Shown: in pieces, positions 8,306 through 17,267 of the stretch
How the letters are laid out: every line of letters begins with the position of its first letter
Numbering within the stretch: position 1 is the stretch's first letter
From: an uncultured Clostridia bacterium
GTDB lineage: Bacteria; Bacillota; Clostridia; Lachnospirales; CAG-274
Length of the DNA stretch: 56,921 nt
NCBI GenBank assembly: GCA_944383305.1
Contig: CALWOZ010000013.1
Coordinates: 1-56,921, forward strand
Direction of reading: 5' to 3'
Notes under the pieces: model-generated
Told to the model about the DNA's origin: nothing
Seen by the model: only the letters and a program-made list of their open reading frames with translations
The model's database searches: none
Made by a program: the position numbers and the translations under genes

Positions 8306-8339
8306 AAATTGTCCTTCTATTAAAACAGAAGGACAATTT
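8306..8339 (-). terminator. Terminator after flgL
   Basis: A perfect 13-bp stem with GTCCTTCT core and an 8-base loop sits just beyond the flgL stop codon. It separates the flgM-flgN-flgK-flgK-flgL unit from the deacetylase operon. The U tract is short, so termination may be partial. Confidence 0.65.
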
Positions 8340-8342
8340 AAC

Positions 8343-9368
8343 TTATCTTAAATAATCTGCTAAAGTTATTTGAGTTATTTGCATACCAATATTAAGTGAT
8401 GCCATATAAGCTGCATTAGCTGTATTAAAATTCATCATAACCTCAGCTAAATTAGCATCTTCATTTTCACTCATAACTGATTTATAGTTTACTTTATCGT
8501 CTTCTAATCTTGTTTGAACAAGCTCTACTCTTTTAGAACGTACACCTATATCTGTATCTTGAACGGATAATTTAGATTGATATTCTTCTATTGTATTAAT
8601 AGTTTGTGCCATCATACCTCTAAGGTCATTGGTTGGGTCTTTTTCCCAGTTTAGCTTTTCTTCATCTGTCATATTAGCATATTGGTCAGAACTTAAAAAA
8701 TCCAAAATTCTTTTAAATTCTGAGGTAACACCGTCTGCACTTAATCCACCTCTTAATCCATTATAATCATCTTGACTATATATGTCTGTAGCAAGCGAAT
8801 TTATATCTACTGTAATTCCAGCACCTACTTGTACTTCTATTTTTTGTCCTGTTATAGGGTCTATTGGAGGATTTGCAGTCTGGTCTCCATATACTTCTGG
8901 ATTTAACATACTATTACCATTTTGGTCTTTTATTATAGGTTTTTTGTCCGTTCTAAATCCTGAAAATAAATTTCTTCCCATATAATCACTATTAAGTTCT
9001 TGTTCTAACTGGTCAATTAAAGACATATATTCTGTTAATAATTTTTTTCTATCTTCTAATGTATATGTATCATTAGCCCCTTGTGTCATTAACCCTTTCA
9101 TATCTTCTAATATGTTATTCATATTTACAAATACTGTTTCTGTTGCATCTATCCAAGATGTAGCATCTGAAGTATTTTTAGCATATTGTTCTGTTTCAGA
9201 AAGCATTGTTCTAAACTTTAAAGAACGGCTAGCTATAATAGGGTCATCTGATGGTACTTGTATTTTTTTACCAGTTGAACCTTGAGTGTTATATTTATCT
9301 AATAAAGTTAAATTTCTATTAATGTTAGTAAGAAGTCTATTAGACATCATTCCATTTGTTACTCTCAT
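8343..9368 (-). CDS. flgL: Flagellar hook-filament junction protein FlgL
   Basis: A 341-residue junction protein (HAP3) linking the FlgK ring to the flagellin filament. The N-terminus (MRVTNGMMSNRLLTNINRN) and the SGKKIQVPSDDPIIASRSL segment resemble the flagellin D0/D1 region. The C-terminus (NFNTANAAYMASLNIGMQITQITLADYL) is the matching helical partner. A strong AGGAGGG site precedes the ATG. It is the last gene of the flgM-flgL unit and follows the second flgK by 11 bases. Confidence 0.93.
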   Translation of the reverse strand: MRVTNGMMSNRLLTNINRNLTLLDKYNTQGSTGKKIQVPSDDPIIASRSLKFRTMLSETEQYAKNTSDATSWIDATETVFVNMNNILEDMKGLMTQGANDTYTLEDRKKLLTEYMSLIDQLEQELNSDYMGRNLFSGFRTDKKPIIKDQNGNSMLNPEVYGDQTANPPIDPITGQKIEVQVGAGITVDINSLATDIYSQDDYNGLRGGLSADGVTSEFKRILDFLSSDQYANMTDEEKLNWEKDPTNDLRGMMAQTINTIEEYQSKLSVQDTDIGVRSKRVELVQTRLEDDKVNYKSVMSENEDANLAEVMMNFNTANAAYMASLNIGMQITQITLADYLR

Positions 9369-9379
9369 CTTTTACCCTC

Positions 9380-10936
9380 CTAAACACCAAGTCCATTTAT
9401 TGTAGTATTATATATTTCATTTATAACATTCATAAGTTTAGATGCTGCTTGATATAAATGTTGATACATAACCATATTAGATATTTCTTCATTTATACTA
9501 ACAGCAGATACTTGTTTTCTTTGGTTATCTATTGATTCTGTAGCATCTTTATAAAAAGATGAAAAGTTGTTAGCTTGTTTTGTATCTATACCTAAAGTTG
9601 CTGATATAGCATTAACAAACTGATATGCTCCACCTTCTGCAAATAAAGACGTGTCATCTTTAAGGTTTAAAAATCCAAGTACAACTTTATTATTACTTTC
9701 TTGAGTAGAATCATTTGTATCAGATATAGCAAGTTTTGAAGGGTCTTTTTTTATTTCATCTGATATAGCAAAATTAAAAGCATCTATCTTATTATAATTT
9801 ACTCTATTTTCTATTGTTTGACCAGTGTTAGGGTCAACCATAGTAAATAAAAGTCCTCCTCTATTACCATTCATATCAAACCCATCTTGATGACCTATTA
9901 CCCCTTCTAAAGGTTCTCCATCTGATAATCTTTTGCCTGTATTCATAGCATATGCCATAGTTCTAACAAATTCATTTAGTTTATCTATATAATATGGTAT
10001 CCCTTTATAAGTTCCACCACCTGCTGTACCACTATCTCCATCACGTAAGTCTAATATTCCCTTTAACTCACCTGTTAAAGTTGATAGATTTAATTCATCT
10101 CCATTTTCCCACTTTATGTCATAAAGACCTGGTGGGTCATTTGGGTGTAAAAGGTCTGTTCTTCTAACACATTCTAGCTTTCTATTGCTTCCGTGGTCTA
10201 TAAATTCTTGACCATTTAATAAAACTGCATATTTAGTGCCAAGTTCTCTCCCTGTTCCATCTGAATATTCTTTAACCTCTACATTAGCATATTTAGATAA
10301 TTCATCTATTAATAATGCTCTTTGGTCCCTAAGTTCATTAGCTGTATTTCCGTCTATTTCATATGTATATATTTGTTCATTAAGACTAGCTATTTGTGTA
10401 CCAATAGAGTTTATACGTTCTACTATTGCATAGGCATCGTCATTTAAGTCAACTTGTTGTTGTCTTAATTTAGTAGCGTGATTTTTTATATTAGTAACTA
10501 ATGTGTCTGCTGTATTTACAACAGCCATTCTATATTCTAAACTATCTGCTGAAAAAGCTAAATCTGATATAGATTTAAAAAAGTCATTTACATTATTAGT
10601 TAGACCTGTTTTTGATAATTCACTAAGTGAAACTTCCATAAGTGACAATTGAGATGCCTTTTGGCTATATTCACCAAGAGTACTTACTTGTGGCCAATAT
10701 TTTTGGTCTAAATATACATCTCTATGTTGACCTATTCCATACACAACAGTCCCTGTACCAACTTGACCAACTCCACTATATCTATCTAAAGGAATGCCGG
10801 CTTTTTGTTTTATATACTGTCTAGAATATCCAGCTGTGGCTACATTGGCTACATTATGTGAGGTTATCTCTAAGCCTGCTCTAGCAGCAAAAAGTCCTGT
10901 TGTAGCTATATTAAATTCAAAAAAAGATGAACCCAT
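9380..10936 (-). CDS. flgK: Flagellar hook-associated protein FlgK (second, downstream paralogue)
   Basis: A 518-residue FlgK (HAP1). The N-terminal rod/hook signature GLEITSHNVANVATAGYSRQ is close to the family consensus, and the C-terminal helix runs NEEISNMVMYQHLYQAASKLMNVINEIYNTTING. A long middle region is more variable. A good AGGAGG site precedes the ATG. It follows another FlgK-type gene by 13 bases. Of the two, this one has the more canonical N-terminal motif, so it may be the main junction protein; that is inference. Confidence 0.9.
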   Translation of the reverse strand: MGSSFFEFNIATTGLFAARAGLEITSHNVANVATAGYSRQYIKQKAGIPLDRYSGVGQVGTGTVVYGIGQHRDVYLDQKYWPQVSTLGEYSQKASQLSLMEVSLSELSKTGLTNNVNDFFKSISDLAFSADSLEYRMAVVNTADTLVTNIKNHATKLRQQQVDLNDDAYAIVERINSIGTQIASLNEQIYTYEIDGNTANELRDQRALLIDELSKYANVEVKEYSDGTGRELGTKYAVLLNGQEFIDHGSNRKLECVRRTDLLHPNDPPGLYDIKWENGDELNLSTLTGELKGILDLRDGDSGTAGGGTYKGIPYYIDKLNEFVRTMAYAMNTGKRLSDGEPLEGVIGHQDGFDMNGNRGGLLFTMVDPNTGQTIENRVNYNKIDAFNFAISDEIKKDPSKLAISDTNDSTQESNNKVVLGFLNLKDDTSLFAEGGAYQFVNAISATLGIDTKQANNFSSFYKDATESIDNQRKQVSAVSINEEISNMVMYQHLYQAASKLMNVINEIYNTTINGLGV

Positions 10937-10949
10937 ACTTTACCTCCTA

Positions 10950-12536
10950 TTATATTCCTACTCTTCCTGTTCCATTTATTATTCTATCCATCATACCATC
11001 TATTACATTTACAATTTTAGCAGCAGAGTTATATGCGTGTTGAAATTTTAACATATTAGATAATTCTTCATCTAAAGAAACACCTGATATTGTAAGTCTT
11101 TTGTTCTCAGCAAGGTCAATTGTTCCTATTTTAGATTCTAATTTTTCTCTATCTTCTTGTACGTCTACTGCAAAGTCTGTTATTATTTTTTTATAATATC
11201 CATCTATGGAAGAACCTTCTAAACTGTTTATTGGATTTTTCCATTTTTCACTAAGTTCTATTAATATAGTGTTGTCATCTTTATCACCATTTTTAGAAAA
11301 ACCAAGTTTATTATATCCATCTCCCTCTAACAATTCTGGGTTTATTTCTATATTATTAAGTGTAAATAAACTATCATAGTCGTTAGGATTTTCTGCTCCA
11401 GTTGCTCCAGATTTTCTTACAAATATAGGTATACCTGCATTTCCATCTAGTCCTATACCACTTTCAGAAGCATTGTTTAATAAGGTTACTATTTCGTGTA
11501 CAAGAGTATCTATTTTCTTTTGAATGTTTGGTATAGAAAAATTGCCTACTTCTGCATCTGTCATAGTATAATTACCTATAACTTCGCCTCGAGATACTAA
11601 AAGTCCTTTTAAAGACCCTTTAGTATTTGTAGAATTTGTTCCTAAATCTTCTGTTGCAAGATTAGGGAAAAGTGGAGTAGAAGTGTCATTAGATGATAAA
11701 ATTTCTGTACTACTAGTGAAAACTGGCTCTACAAATGGATAATCTCCATTACAATATTTAAGACCTATTTTTTGAGCAATATTACCAACTAATAACTCAT
11801 TACCTTGAAATAATATATCAACTCTTGTACTATTACCATTACCAACTGGAGTTTCTTTAATTTCTATATCTAAATATCCACTAAGTTCATCTAAAAGATT
11901 ATTTCTTGCATCTCTTAAATCATTAGCTCTACTTCCATCTACTTCTATTTCTTCTATTTGTTGATTTAAGTCTGCTATTTGAGATATTATATTGTTTATG
12001 TTATCTACTTCATTTTTTACTTGACTGTTTAAGTTCATTTGATATTCAAATAAACTTTTATTAATATCTTGCATTTTATTAATAAAACTTACACAACTTT
12101 GTATAAAAGTAGACCTTGTTTCTATTGCTGATGGATTTTTACTCATTTCATTTATAGAGTTCCACACATCAGTTATAACATCTTGTGCTTTATATTCACT
12201 TTGTAACTCACCAATAATAGTATTTACTTCTTCTCCTGCAGTATATTTCACTCCATAATAGCTTCCAGAGCTATTTTCTTCACGATATGTTGCATCATAA
12301 AATTTATTTCTTAATTGTCTTATTTGAGCAACACTTGTTCCAAGTCCAACTTGCATTTTTAAGCTACCTACTGGACTAGAACCTAAATTTCTATATGAAA
12401 AATCTTGTTGTATTGACTGTTGTCTAGTGTATCCTAACACACTAGAGTTTGATACATTGTGACCTGTTATTGATAATCCAGCCTGAGCTGCTCTAAGACC
12501 ACTTAATGCAACACTAATACTAGACATAGATGCCAT
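10950..12536 (-). CDS. flgK: Flagellar hook-associated protein FlgK (first, upstream paralogue)
   Basis: A 528-residue FlgK-family protein. The N-terminus has SVALSGLRAAQAGLSITGHNV followed by GYTRQQ, and the C-terminus has DEELSNMLKFQHAYNSAAKIVNVIDGMMDRIING, both characteristic of FlgK. The middle, about residues 220-430, differs strongly from the neighbouring paralogue. The ATG is preceded by AAGGAG. Two FlgK genes in tandem suggest a two-subunit junction or specialised versions; both look intact. Confidence 0.88.
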   Translation of the reverse strand: MASMSSISVALSGLRAAQAGLSITGHNVSNSSVLGYTRQQSIQQDFSYRNLGSSPVGSLKMQVGLGTSVAQIRQLRNKFYDATYREENSSGSYYGVKYTAGEEVNTIIGELQSEYKAQDVITDVWNSINEMSKNPSAIETRSTFIQSCVSFINKMQDINKSLFEYQMNLNSQVKNEVDNINNIISQIADLNQQIEEIEVDGSRANDLRDARNNLLDELSGYLDIEIKETPVGNGNSTRVDILFQGNELLVGNIAQKIGLKYCNGDYPFVEPVFTSSTEILSSNDTSTPLFPNLATEDLGTNSTNTKGSLKGLLVSRGEVIGNYTMTDAEVGNFSIPNIQKKIDTLVHEIVTLLNNASESGIGLDGNAGIPIFVRKSGATGAENPNDYDSLFTLNNIEINPELLEGDGYNKLGFSKNGDKDDNTILIELSEKWKNPINSLEGSSIDGYYKKIITDFAVDVQEDREKLESKIGTIDLAENKRLTISGVSLDEELSNMLKFQHAYNSAAKIVNVIDGMMDRIINGTGRVGI

Positions 12537-12563
12537 AATTAAATCTCCTTTACAATTTTATTT

Positions 12564-13064
12564 TTATTGTTTAGCGTCAAACATTTTTTTATCAGAAGAG
12601 TTTATTTCATTTCCTGCTAAATCATAATAAGTAGGAGCATTCCCTCCAGCACTTCTAATCATATTCATAGAAAAATCTACATAATCTATAGACATTTGTA
12701 GGAGTTCTTGATTTTGGTCGTTTAGAGATTTTAATTTTGGTAAAATTTGTACCATTTGTTCTCTAATATCTATTAAATCTTTTTCTCCTTCTTGCCCTTT
12801 TATACATTCTATAATATCCTTTAAAGATAAGTTTCTATTTTTACCTAAAACCATTGATATGTCTTCAAAAAGTTCTAATCGTCTTTTTTCTAGCCTTTGG
12901 TTTCTTCCTACAAATATGTTTTCTTCTTTTACAAATTGTTGTAGTTTTGGTATGTCATTTTCTATAATTGAAACTTTCTTTTTAGATGCTATGTCTAAAA
13001 GGGATTGATATATATTATTTTGTTCTTTAAGAGTATCTATAAGTTCTTGAATAAGGCTTGCCAA
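12564..13064 (-). CDS. flgN: Flagellar export chaperone FlgN
   Basis: A 166-residue FlgN-type chaperone that escorts FlgK and FlgL to the export gate. It is almost entirely helical with a run of charged residues in the first 100 positions (LIQELIDTLKEQNNIYQSLLDIASKKK at the start), as usual for the family. The start codon is TTG, with GAGGTGATATT just upstream. It lies between flgM and the first flgK, the standard place. Sequence identity in this family is weak, so context carries much of the call. Confidence 0.85.
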   Translation of the reverse strand: MASLIQELIDTLKEQNNIYQSLLDIASKKKVSIIENDIPKLQQFVKEENIFVGRNQRLEKRRLELFEDISMVLGKNRNLSLKDIIECIKGQEGEKDLIDIREQMVQILPKLKSLNDQNQELLQMSIDYVDFSMNMIRSAGGNAPTYYDLAGNEINSSDKKMFDAKQ

Positions 13065-13078
13065 AATATCACCTCATA

Positions 13079-13342
13079 TTAACGTTTTGAAAAAAGCTTT
13101 TCTGCTATATCCTCAGCAGATACATTGTAGCTTCCGTCTTGTATTTTATTTAAAATATTGTTTACTTTTTCTTCTCTAATGTCTGGACTAGATGAAACTG
13201 CTTTTAAAACAGATTGAAAATCTCTAGCTTTATCAGAAACAGTAAAGCTATCATTATTTTTTATTGTTCTTTCTATTTTTTTGTCATTTTTAGTATTTTT
13301 ATTATATATATTAGTTGTGTTCAACAAATTTGTTATTTTCAT
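13079..13342 (-). CDS. flgM: Anti-sigma-28 factor FlgM
   Basis: An 87-residue FlgM. The N-terminal half is Asn/Lys-rich and probably disordered. The C-terminal half has DSFTVSDKARDFQSVLKAVSS and REEKVNNILNKIQDGSYNVSAEDIAEKL, which matches the FlgM sigma-binding region. It would hold the FliA/SigD factor (encoded near 24 kb) until the hook is complete and FlgM is exported or degraded. A strong AAGGAGG site precedes the ATG. First gene of the flgM-flgN-flgK-flgK-flgL unit. Confidence 0.9.
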   Translation of the reverse strand: MKITNLLNTTNIYNKNTKNDKKIERTIKNNDSFTVSDKARDFQSVLKAVSSSPDIREEKVNNILNKIQDGSYNVSAEDIAEKLFSKR

Positions 13343-13416
13343 AAATAAATCCTCCTTAAATTAATAATAAATATCTTCCCTTTTAATTCTAAATATAATT
13401 TATCCCTTGTTTTATA

Positions 13417-13443
13417 TATCGTATACATAAGCTAAAATATTAA
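13417..13443 (-). promoter_or_regulatory. Possible sigma-28 promoter of flgM operon
   Basis: On the minus strand TTAA, 15 bases, ATACGATA resembles the sigma-28 pattern TAAA-N15-GCCGATAA in the CGATA core only. Late flagellar junction operons are often sigma-28 dependent. The match is weak and the assignment tentative. Confidence 0.3.
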
Positions 13444-13518
13444 TATAAAAATTAAAAAAATTTTTTAATTTTTATATCTTTGTTAAAATTTAAAATCAAT
13501 TTTTTGATACTTTGTATT

Positions 13519-13568
13519 AAAACATAAAAAGATTAGATATAATAAAATATCTAATCTTTTTATGTTTT
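13519..13568 (-). terminator. Terminator after mtlD
   Basis: A perfect 22-bp inverted repeat with a 6-base loop directly follows the mtlD stop codon. It has T-rich ends on both strands and separates the mannitol operon from the flgM unit. Confidence 0.85.
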
Positions 13569-13571
13569 AAT

Positions 13572-14720
13572 CTAAATATTTTCAATATTATTATAATTTT
13601 GTATAATTTTATCTATTATATTTTTATCTGTTATATTAGTTACTTTTTTAATAGTTTCTTCTAATCCTAATTCTTTAATATAATTTTGAAGTTCTACACT
13701 TTGTGTATCATTTTTATCAAAATAATGTAGTGCTGCTGAAACACCAATTAATAAATTATCTACGTCTATATTATATGAAATAGCTGTATTTATTGGTTTT
13801 ACAAGTCTATCTTTATCACTTAATTTTCTTAAAGGCTCTCTTCCAACCCTAACTAAATCATCTTGTAAATATTTATTTTTAAATCTATTTATAATTTTTT
13901 CTATATATTTTAAGTGTTCATCAAAATCTAGTTTATATTTTTCACATACAGCTTTTCCACTTTCTTTCATAGCATTTCTAACAATTTGTTGAACTTTTTC
14001 ATCTAATATACTTTCATCAATTGTTTTATATCCTTTTACATTGCCTAAATAAGCAGTTATTGCGTGTCCTGTATTTAATGTAAAGAGTTTTCTTTCTAAA
14101 AATGCTTGTAAATTTTCTACAAGGTTCATTCCTTCTATGTTAGGGATTTCACTTTTAAATCTACTTTTTTCTACATTCCATTCAAAAAATTCTTCAACTG
14201 TAACATCAAGTATATTACTATTTTTTATAGGAGGTACAATTCTATCTACTGAACTATTAGGGAAAGAAACAAACTTTTCTATATATTCTTTAGTTTCATC
14301 ATCTGCTAATTTTAATATTTCTTCTTTAAGAGAATCTGTTGCTCCTATCATATTTTCACAAGCTATAATATTTAAAAATGTGTTTATGTTATTTTCTTTT
14401 TTAAATACTATGCCTTTTAAAATACTGCCAGCTATTTTAGATAAAACACTTGGCCCAACAGCAGTTGTTATTATTTCTGCTTGACTAATATACTCTTTTA
14501 AATTTTCATCTAAAGTATTTATTGCGTCTATATTATCTACATCTTCTTCATAACAGTTGTTATCTTTTATAAAAATTTTGTATTTTTTTTCTTTATTAAT
14601 TGCATTTAAAATTTCTTCATTTATGTCTACAAAAGTAACGTGATATCCAGATTTATGTAAAAGATAACCAATAAATCCACGTCCTATATTCCCTGCACCA
14701 AATTGAATAGCTTTTTTCAT
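13572..14720 (-). CDS. mtlD: Mannitol-1-phosphate 5-dehydrogenase MtlD
   Basis: A 382-residue NAD-dependent enzyme converting mannitol 1-phosphate to fructose 6-phosphate. The N-terminal MKKAIQFGAGNIGRGFIG is the Rossmann glycine motif of the family. PNSSVDRIVPP and LNTGHAITAYLGNVKGYKTI are typical MtlD catalytic-domain stretches. Length is normal. GGAGTTGATAAA precedes the ATG. It is the last gene of mtlA-mtlR-mtlF-mtlD and completes the pathway from external mannitol to glycolysis. Confidence 0.96.
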   Translation of the reverse strand: MKKAIQFGAGNIGRGFIGYLLHKSGYHVTFVDINEEILNAINKEKKYKIFIKDNNCYEEDVDNIDAINTLDENLKEYISQAEIITTAVGPSVLSKIAGSILKGIVFKKENNINTFLNIIACENMIGATDSLKEEILKLADDETKEYIEKFVSFPNSSVDRIVPPIKNSNILDVTVEEFFEWNVEKSRFKSEIPNIEGMNLVENLQAFLERKLFTLNTGHAITAYLGNVKGYKTIDESILDEKVQQIVRNAMKESGKAVCEKYKLDFDEHLKYIEKIINRFKNKYLQDDLVRVGREPLRKLSDKDRLVKPINTAISYNIDVDNLLIGVSAALHYFDKNDTQSVELQNYIKELGLEETIKKVTNITDKNIIDKIIQNYNNIENI

Positions 14721-14737
14721 TTTATCAACTCCATATC

Positions 14738-15148
14738 TTATTTAAAAGTATCTACAAAAACTTCTTTATTTTCTTCATTTTTTAATCTTTCTGTTAACTC
14801 ATCGTCTAACAAAATAGCAATTTTAGATAATATATCTAAGTGTTCATCTCCAACACCACATATTCCTATAACTATATAGGCTTTTTCACCATCAAAGTCT
14901 ACACCCTCTGGAAACTGTAAAACTGCAATAGCAGATTCTTTTACATATTTTTTACCTTCGTTTGTTCCGTGAGGAATAGCAACACCCATTCCCATAAACG
15001 TAGTCATTAATCTTTCTCTTTCTAACATAGCGTCTATGTATTCTTTTTCTACATATCCACCTTCAAAAAGTTTTTCTCCAGCTAATCTAATAGCCTCCTC
15101 TTTAGAATTTGCTTTTAATTTTAAGTATATATTGTCTTTGTTTAACAT
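14738..15148 (-). CDS. mtlF: Mannitol-specific PTS component EIIA (MtlF)
   Basis: A 136-residue cytosolic phosphocarrier that takes phosphate from HPr and passes it to the IIB domain of MtlA. The phosphorylated histidine is His60 in MGMGVAIPHGTNEG, the signature of the fructose/mannitol EIIA family. An AGAAAGGAATT site precedes the ATG. It follows mtlR by one base, so the two are tightly coupled. Confidence 0.95.
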   Translation of the reverse strand: MLNKDNIYLKLKANSKEEAIRLAGEKLFEGGYVEKEYIDAMLERERLMTTFMGMGVAIPHGTNEGKKYVKESAIAVLQFPEGVDFDGEKAYIVIGICGVGDEHLDILSKIAILLDDELTERLKNEENKEVFVDTFK

Positions 15149-15149
15149 A

Positions 15150-17252
15150 TTATTTTAATTCCTTTCTTAATTTATTAATTTTTTCTGTAAAAAAATTTAT
15201 CATTATATTTTTTAAATAATTTAAAATTGTTTCTTTGTCAGAAAATTTTATTGTCTGTAAAAAAGCTTGATTATTTATTAAGCTAAAGCTTATTTCACTT
15301 AACAACTCTCTTTGAATATCATAACTATTTTCTGGTAATATCATAATTAAAATATGTTTTATATTTTTATTTTCAAAATTTATTACATTTTTTAAATTTA
15401 TCATTCCCATATTTATATTTACATTTGTTTTTGAGCTACAGTGTAATAACAATAAGTCAATTTCATCAAAATATGGCAGACTTAAATCTAATCTTTCTTT
15501 TAACTCACTATATAATATTTTTTGTTCTTTATCATTGTCTAAAAAAAGTGTTGTGATAAATCTTAATAAATTTTCAAATGATAAAATAGTAATATTGTTT
15601 ATAAATTTAAAATTCTCTAATATAGATAAAATATTGTCAGATAATTTTAGAGTTTTGTAAATATCATCATTTAGATAAGTATTAATTTTTTCTGTATTTA
15701 ATATAGAATTATTGTTTAATTTTTCTTTTGAAATATCAAATATAACTCTTTTTAAAGCTTTTTCAGAATCATAATCAAATACTGGATTTAATTTTATAAA
15801 TTTTAGTTCTGTATTTATATTAACAGTTGATATAATTAAATCAACATTTTTGCTTTTTAGTGTAAAATCATTTATTTTCATTGTAGGTATAATTTCTAAA
15901 ATATTTACATTTTGAAATTTTTGTAATATATTTTCTGATAAAATTTTAGAGGTTCCTACTCCTGTTGGACAAGATAAAACTGCATTTATCTTAATATTTT
16001 TATATAGTACACGTTCATAGGCTACAATAAAATGCATAGTTATATATGCTATTTCTGTTTCTGGTATAAACTCCATATCAAATGCTGTTTTTATATAATT
16101 TATATTGTTATAAACTATCTTATATATATCACTATATTCATTTTTTATATCATCTAAAAATGGATTTCTTATTTTCATTCCCATTTTTATTCTATGAATA
16201 GATGTACTCAAATGATTTACTAAATCGTTTAAAAATGTAGTATCATTCATTAAATTAGTATTTAATTCTTTTTGTATTGAAGCTATTAGATTTTTAGTTA
16301 CCTCCAAAAGTCTAACGTTATCTACATTATTAAAACTTTGTATTTGTTTTAATGCTTTAAAATAGTCAGTTATAAATATTATCTCATCTAAATAAACATT
16401 TATATTAAAAGTTTCTTCTAGATCTAAACAAATTTTCTCTATAACTTTAAATTGTTCTAAATTTATAGAATTATTTTTTAAATCTCCTTTATATATTACA
16501 TTTTGATTTTGCATAATTCTTTTTGTAGAAATTACAATTAAAAGTATAAGCTCTATATAAGATTCATCTGATAAAGATAAATTAAAAAAATTAATATTTT
16601 TATCTATTATGTTTATAATTTTAGTTAAAATCTCTTTATCTACAAACTTTAATATTATTTTTATAACATTATTTTCTACATTATTACTATTTAAAATTTC
16701 ATCTTTTAAAATATCAATAAAATCTTGTTCTTTATAATATTCATAAATTAAATTTATATAGCAAGTTCTTAAATTTTTTTCATCACCTATTAAATAACAA
16801 CCTATACCTTGTTTTTTTACAATTTGTATATTAAAGTTATCTAAATATTTTGATAAATTATTAAAATCATTATTAAAAGCTGTTTCTGTTATGTTAAATA
16901 TTTTAGTAAAATAACTAGATTTTATTGGTGTATTTGTAACTAATAAATTAGTAAAAATCAAAACTCTTCTTTCTAGTTCAGAATAGTTATTATTAATATT
17001 TACCTCTAATAAATCAATAATATATAGTTTTGTATTTTTATCTTCGTTTAGTATTAAACCTATGCCAGGTTTAATACTAAACTCAAAATCATTTTCTAAA
17101 AACCAATCCTCTATTTGTTTAAAATCTCTAATAACTGTTCTAGTACTTAAATTTAATATTTTAGCTATTTGTTTCATTGTTATAGGCTCTTTTGTAAAAG
17201 AACTTGCTAAAATATAAATTATCTTCTTTTGTCTTTCTGTTAAAACTACCAT
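15150..17252 (-). CDS. mtlR: Mannitol operon transcriptional activator MtlR
   Basis: A 700-residue PTS-controlled activator. From the N-terminus: an HTH_11/DeoR-like helix-turn-helix (about 1-60, with TMKQIAKILNLSTRTVIRDF), a second Mga-type helix-turn-helix region, two PRD domains (about 190-400), an EIIB-Gat-like domain with SCPTGVGTSKILSENIL, and a C-terminal EIIA-like domain. Phosphorylation of PRD histidines by HPr and of the EIIB-like cysteine by MtlF or MtlA sets activity in known MtlR proteins. Its place inside the operon gives positive feedback. Identification rests on domain order plus mtl neighbours. Confidence 0.92.
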   Translation of the reverse strand: MVVLTERQKKIIYILASSFTKEPITMKQIAKILNLSTRTVIRDFKQIEDWFLENDFEFSIKPGIGLILNEDKNTKLYIIDLLEVNINNNYSELERRVLIFTNLLVTNTPIKSSYFTKIFNITETAFNNDFNNLSKYLDNFNIQIVKKQGIGCYLIGDEKNLRTCYINLIYEYYKEQDFIDILKDEILNSNNVENNVIKIILKFVDKEILTKIINIIDKNINFFNLSLSDESYIELILLIVISTKRIMQNQNVIYKGDLKNNSINLEQFKVIEKICLDLEETFNINVYLDEIIFITDYFKALKQIQSFNNVDNVRLLEVTKNLIASIQKELNTNLMNDTTFLNDLVNHLSTSIHRIKMGMKIRNPFLDDIKNEYSDIYKIVYNNINYIKTAFDMEFIPETEIAYITMHFIVAYERVLYKNIKINAVLSCPTGVGTSKILSENILQKFQNVNILEIIPTMKINDFTLKSKNVDLIISTVNINTELKFIKLNPVFDYDSEKALKRVIFDISKEKLNNNSILNTEKINTYLNDDIYKTLKLSDNILSILENFKFINNITILSFENLLRFITTLFLDNDKEQKILYSELKERLDLSLPYFDEIDLLLLHCSSKTNVNINMGMINLKNVINFENKNIKHILIMILPENSYDIQRELLSEISFSLINNQAFLQTIKFSDKETILNYLKNIMINFFTEKINKLRKELK

Positions 17253-17267
17253 TTTTATTTCCTAAAT

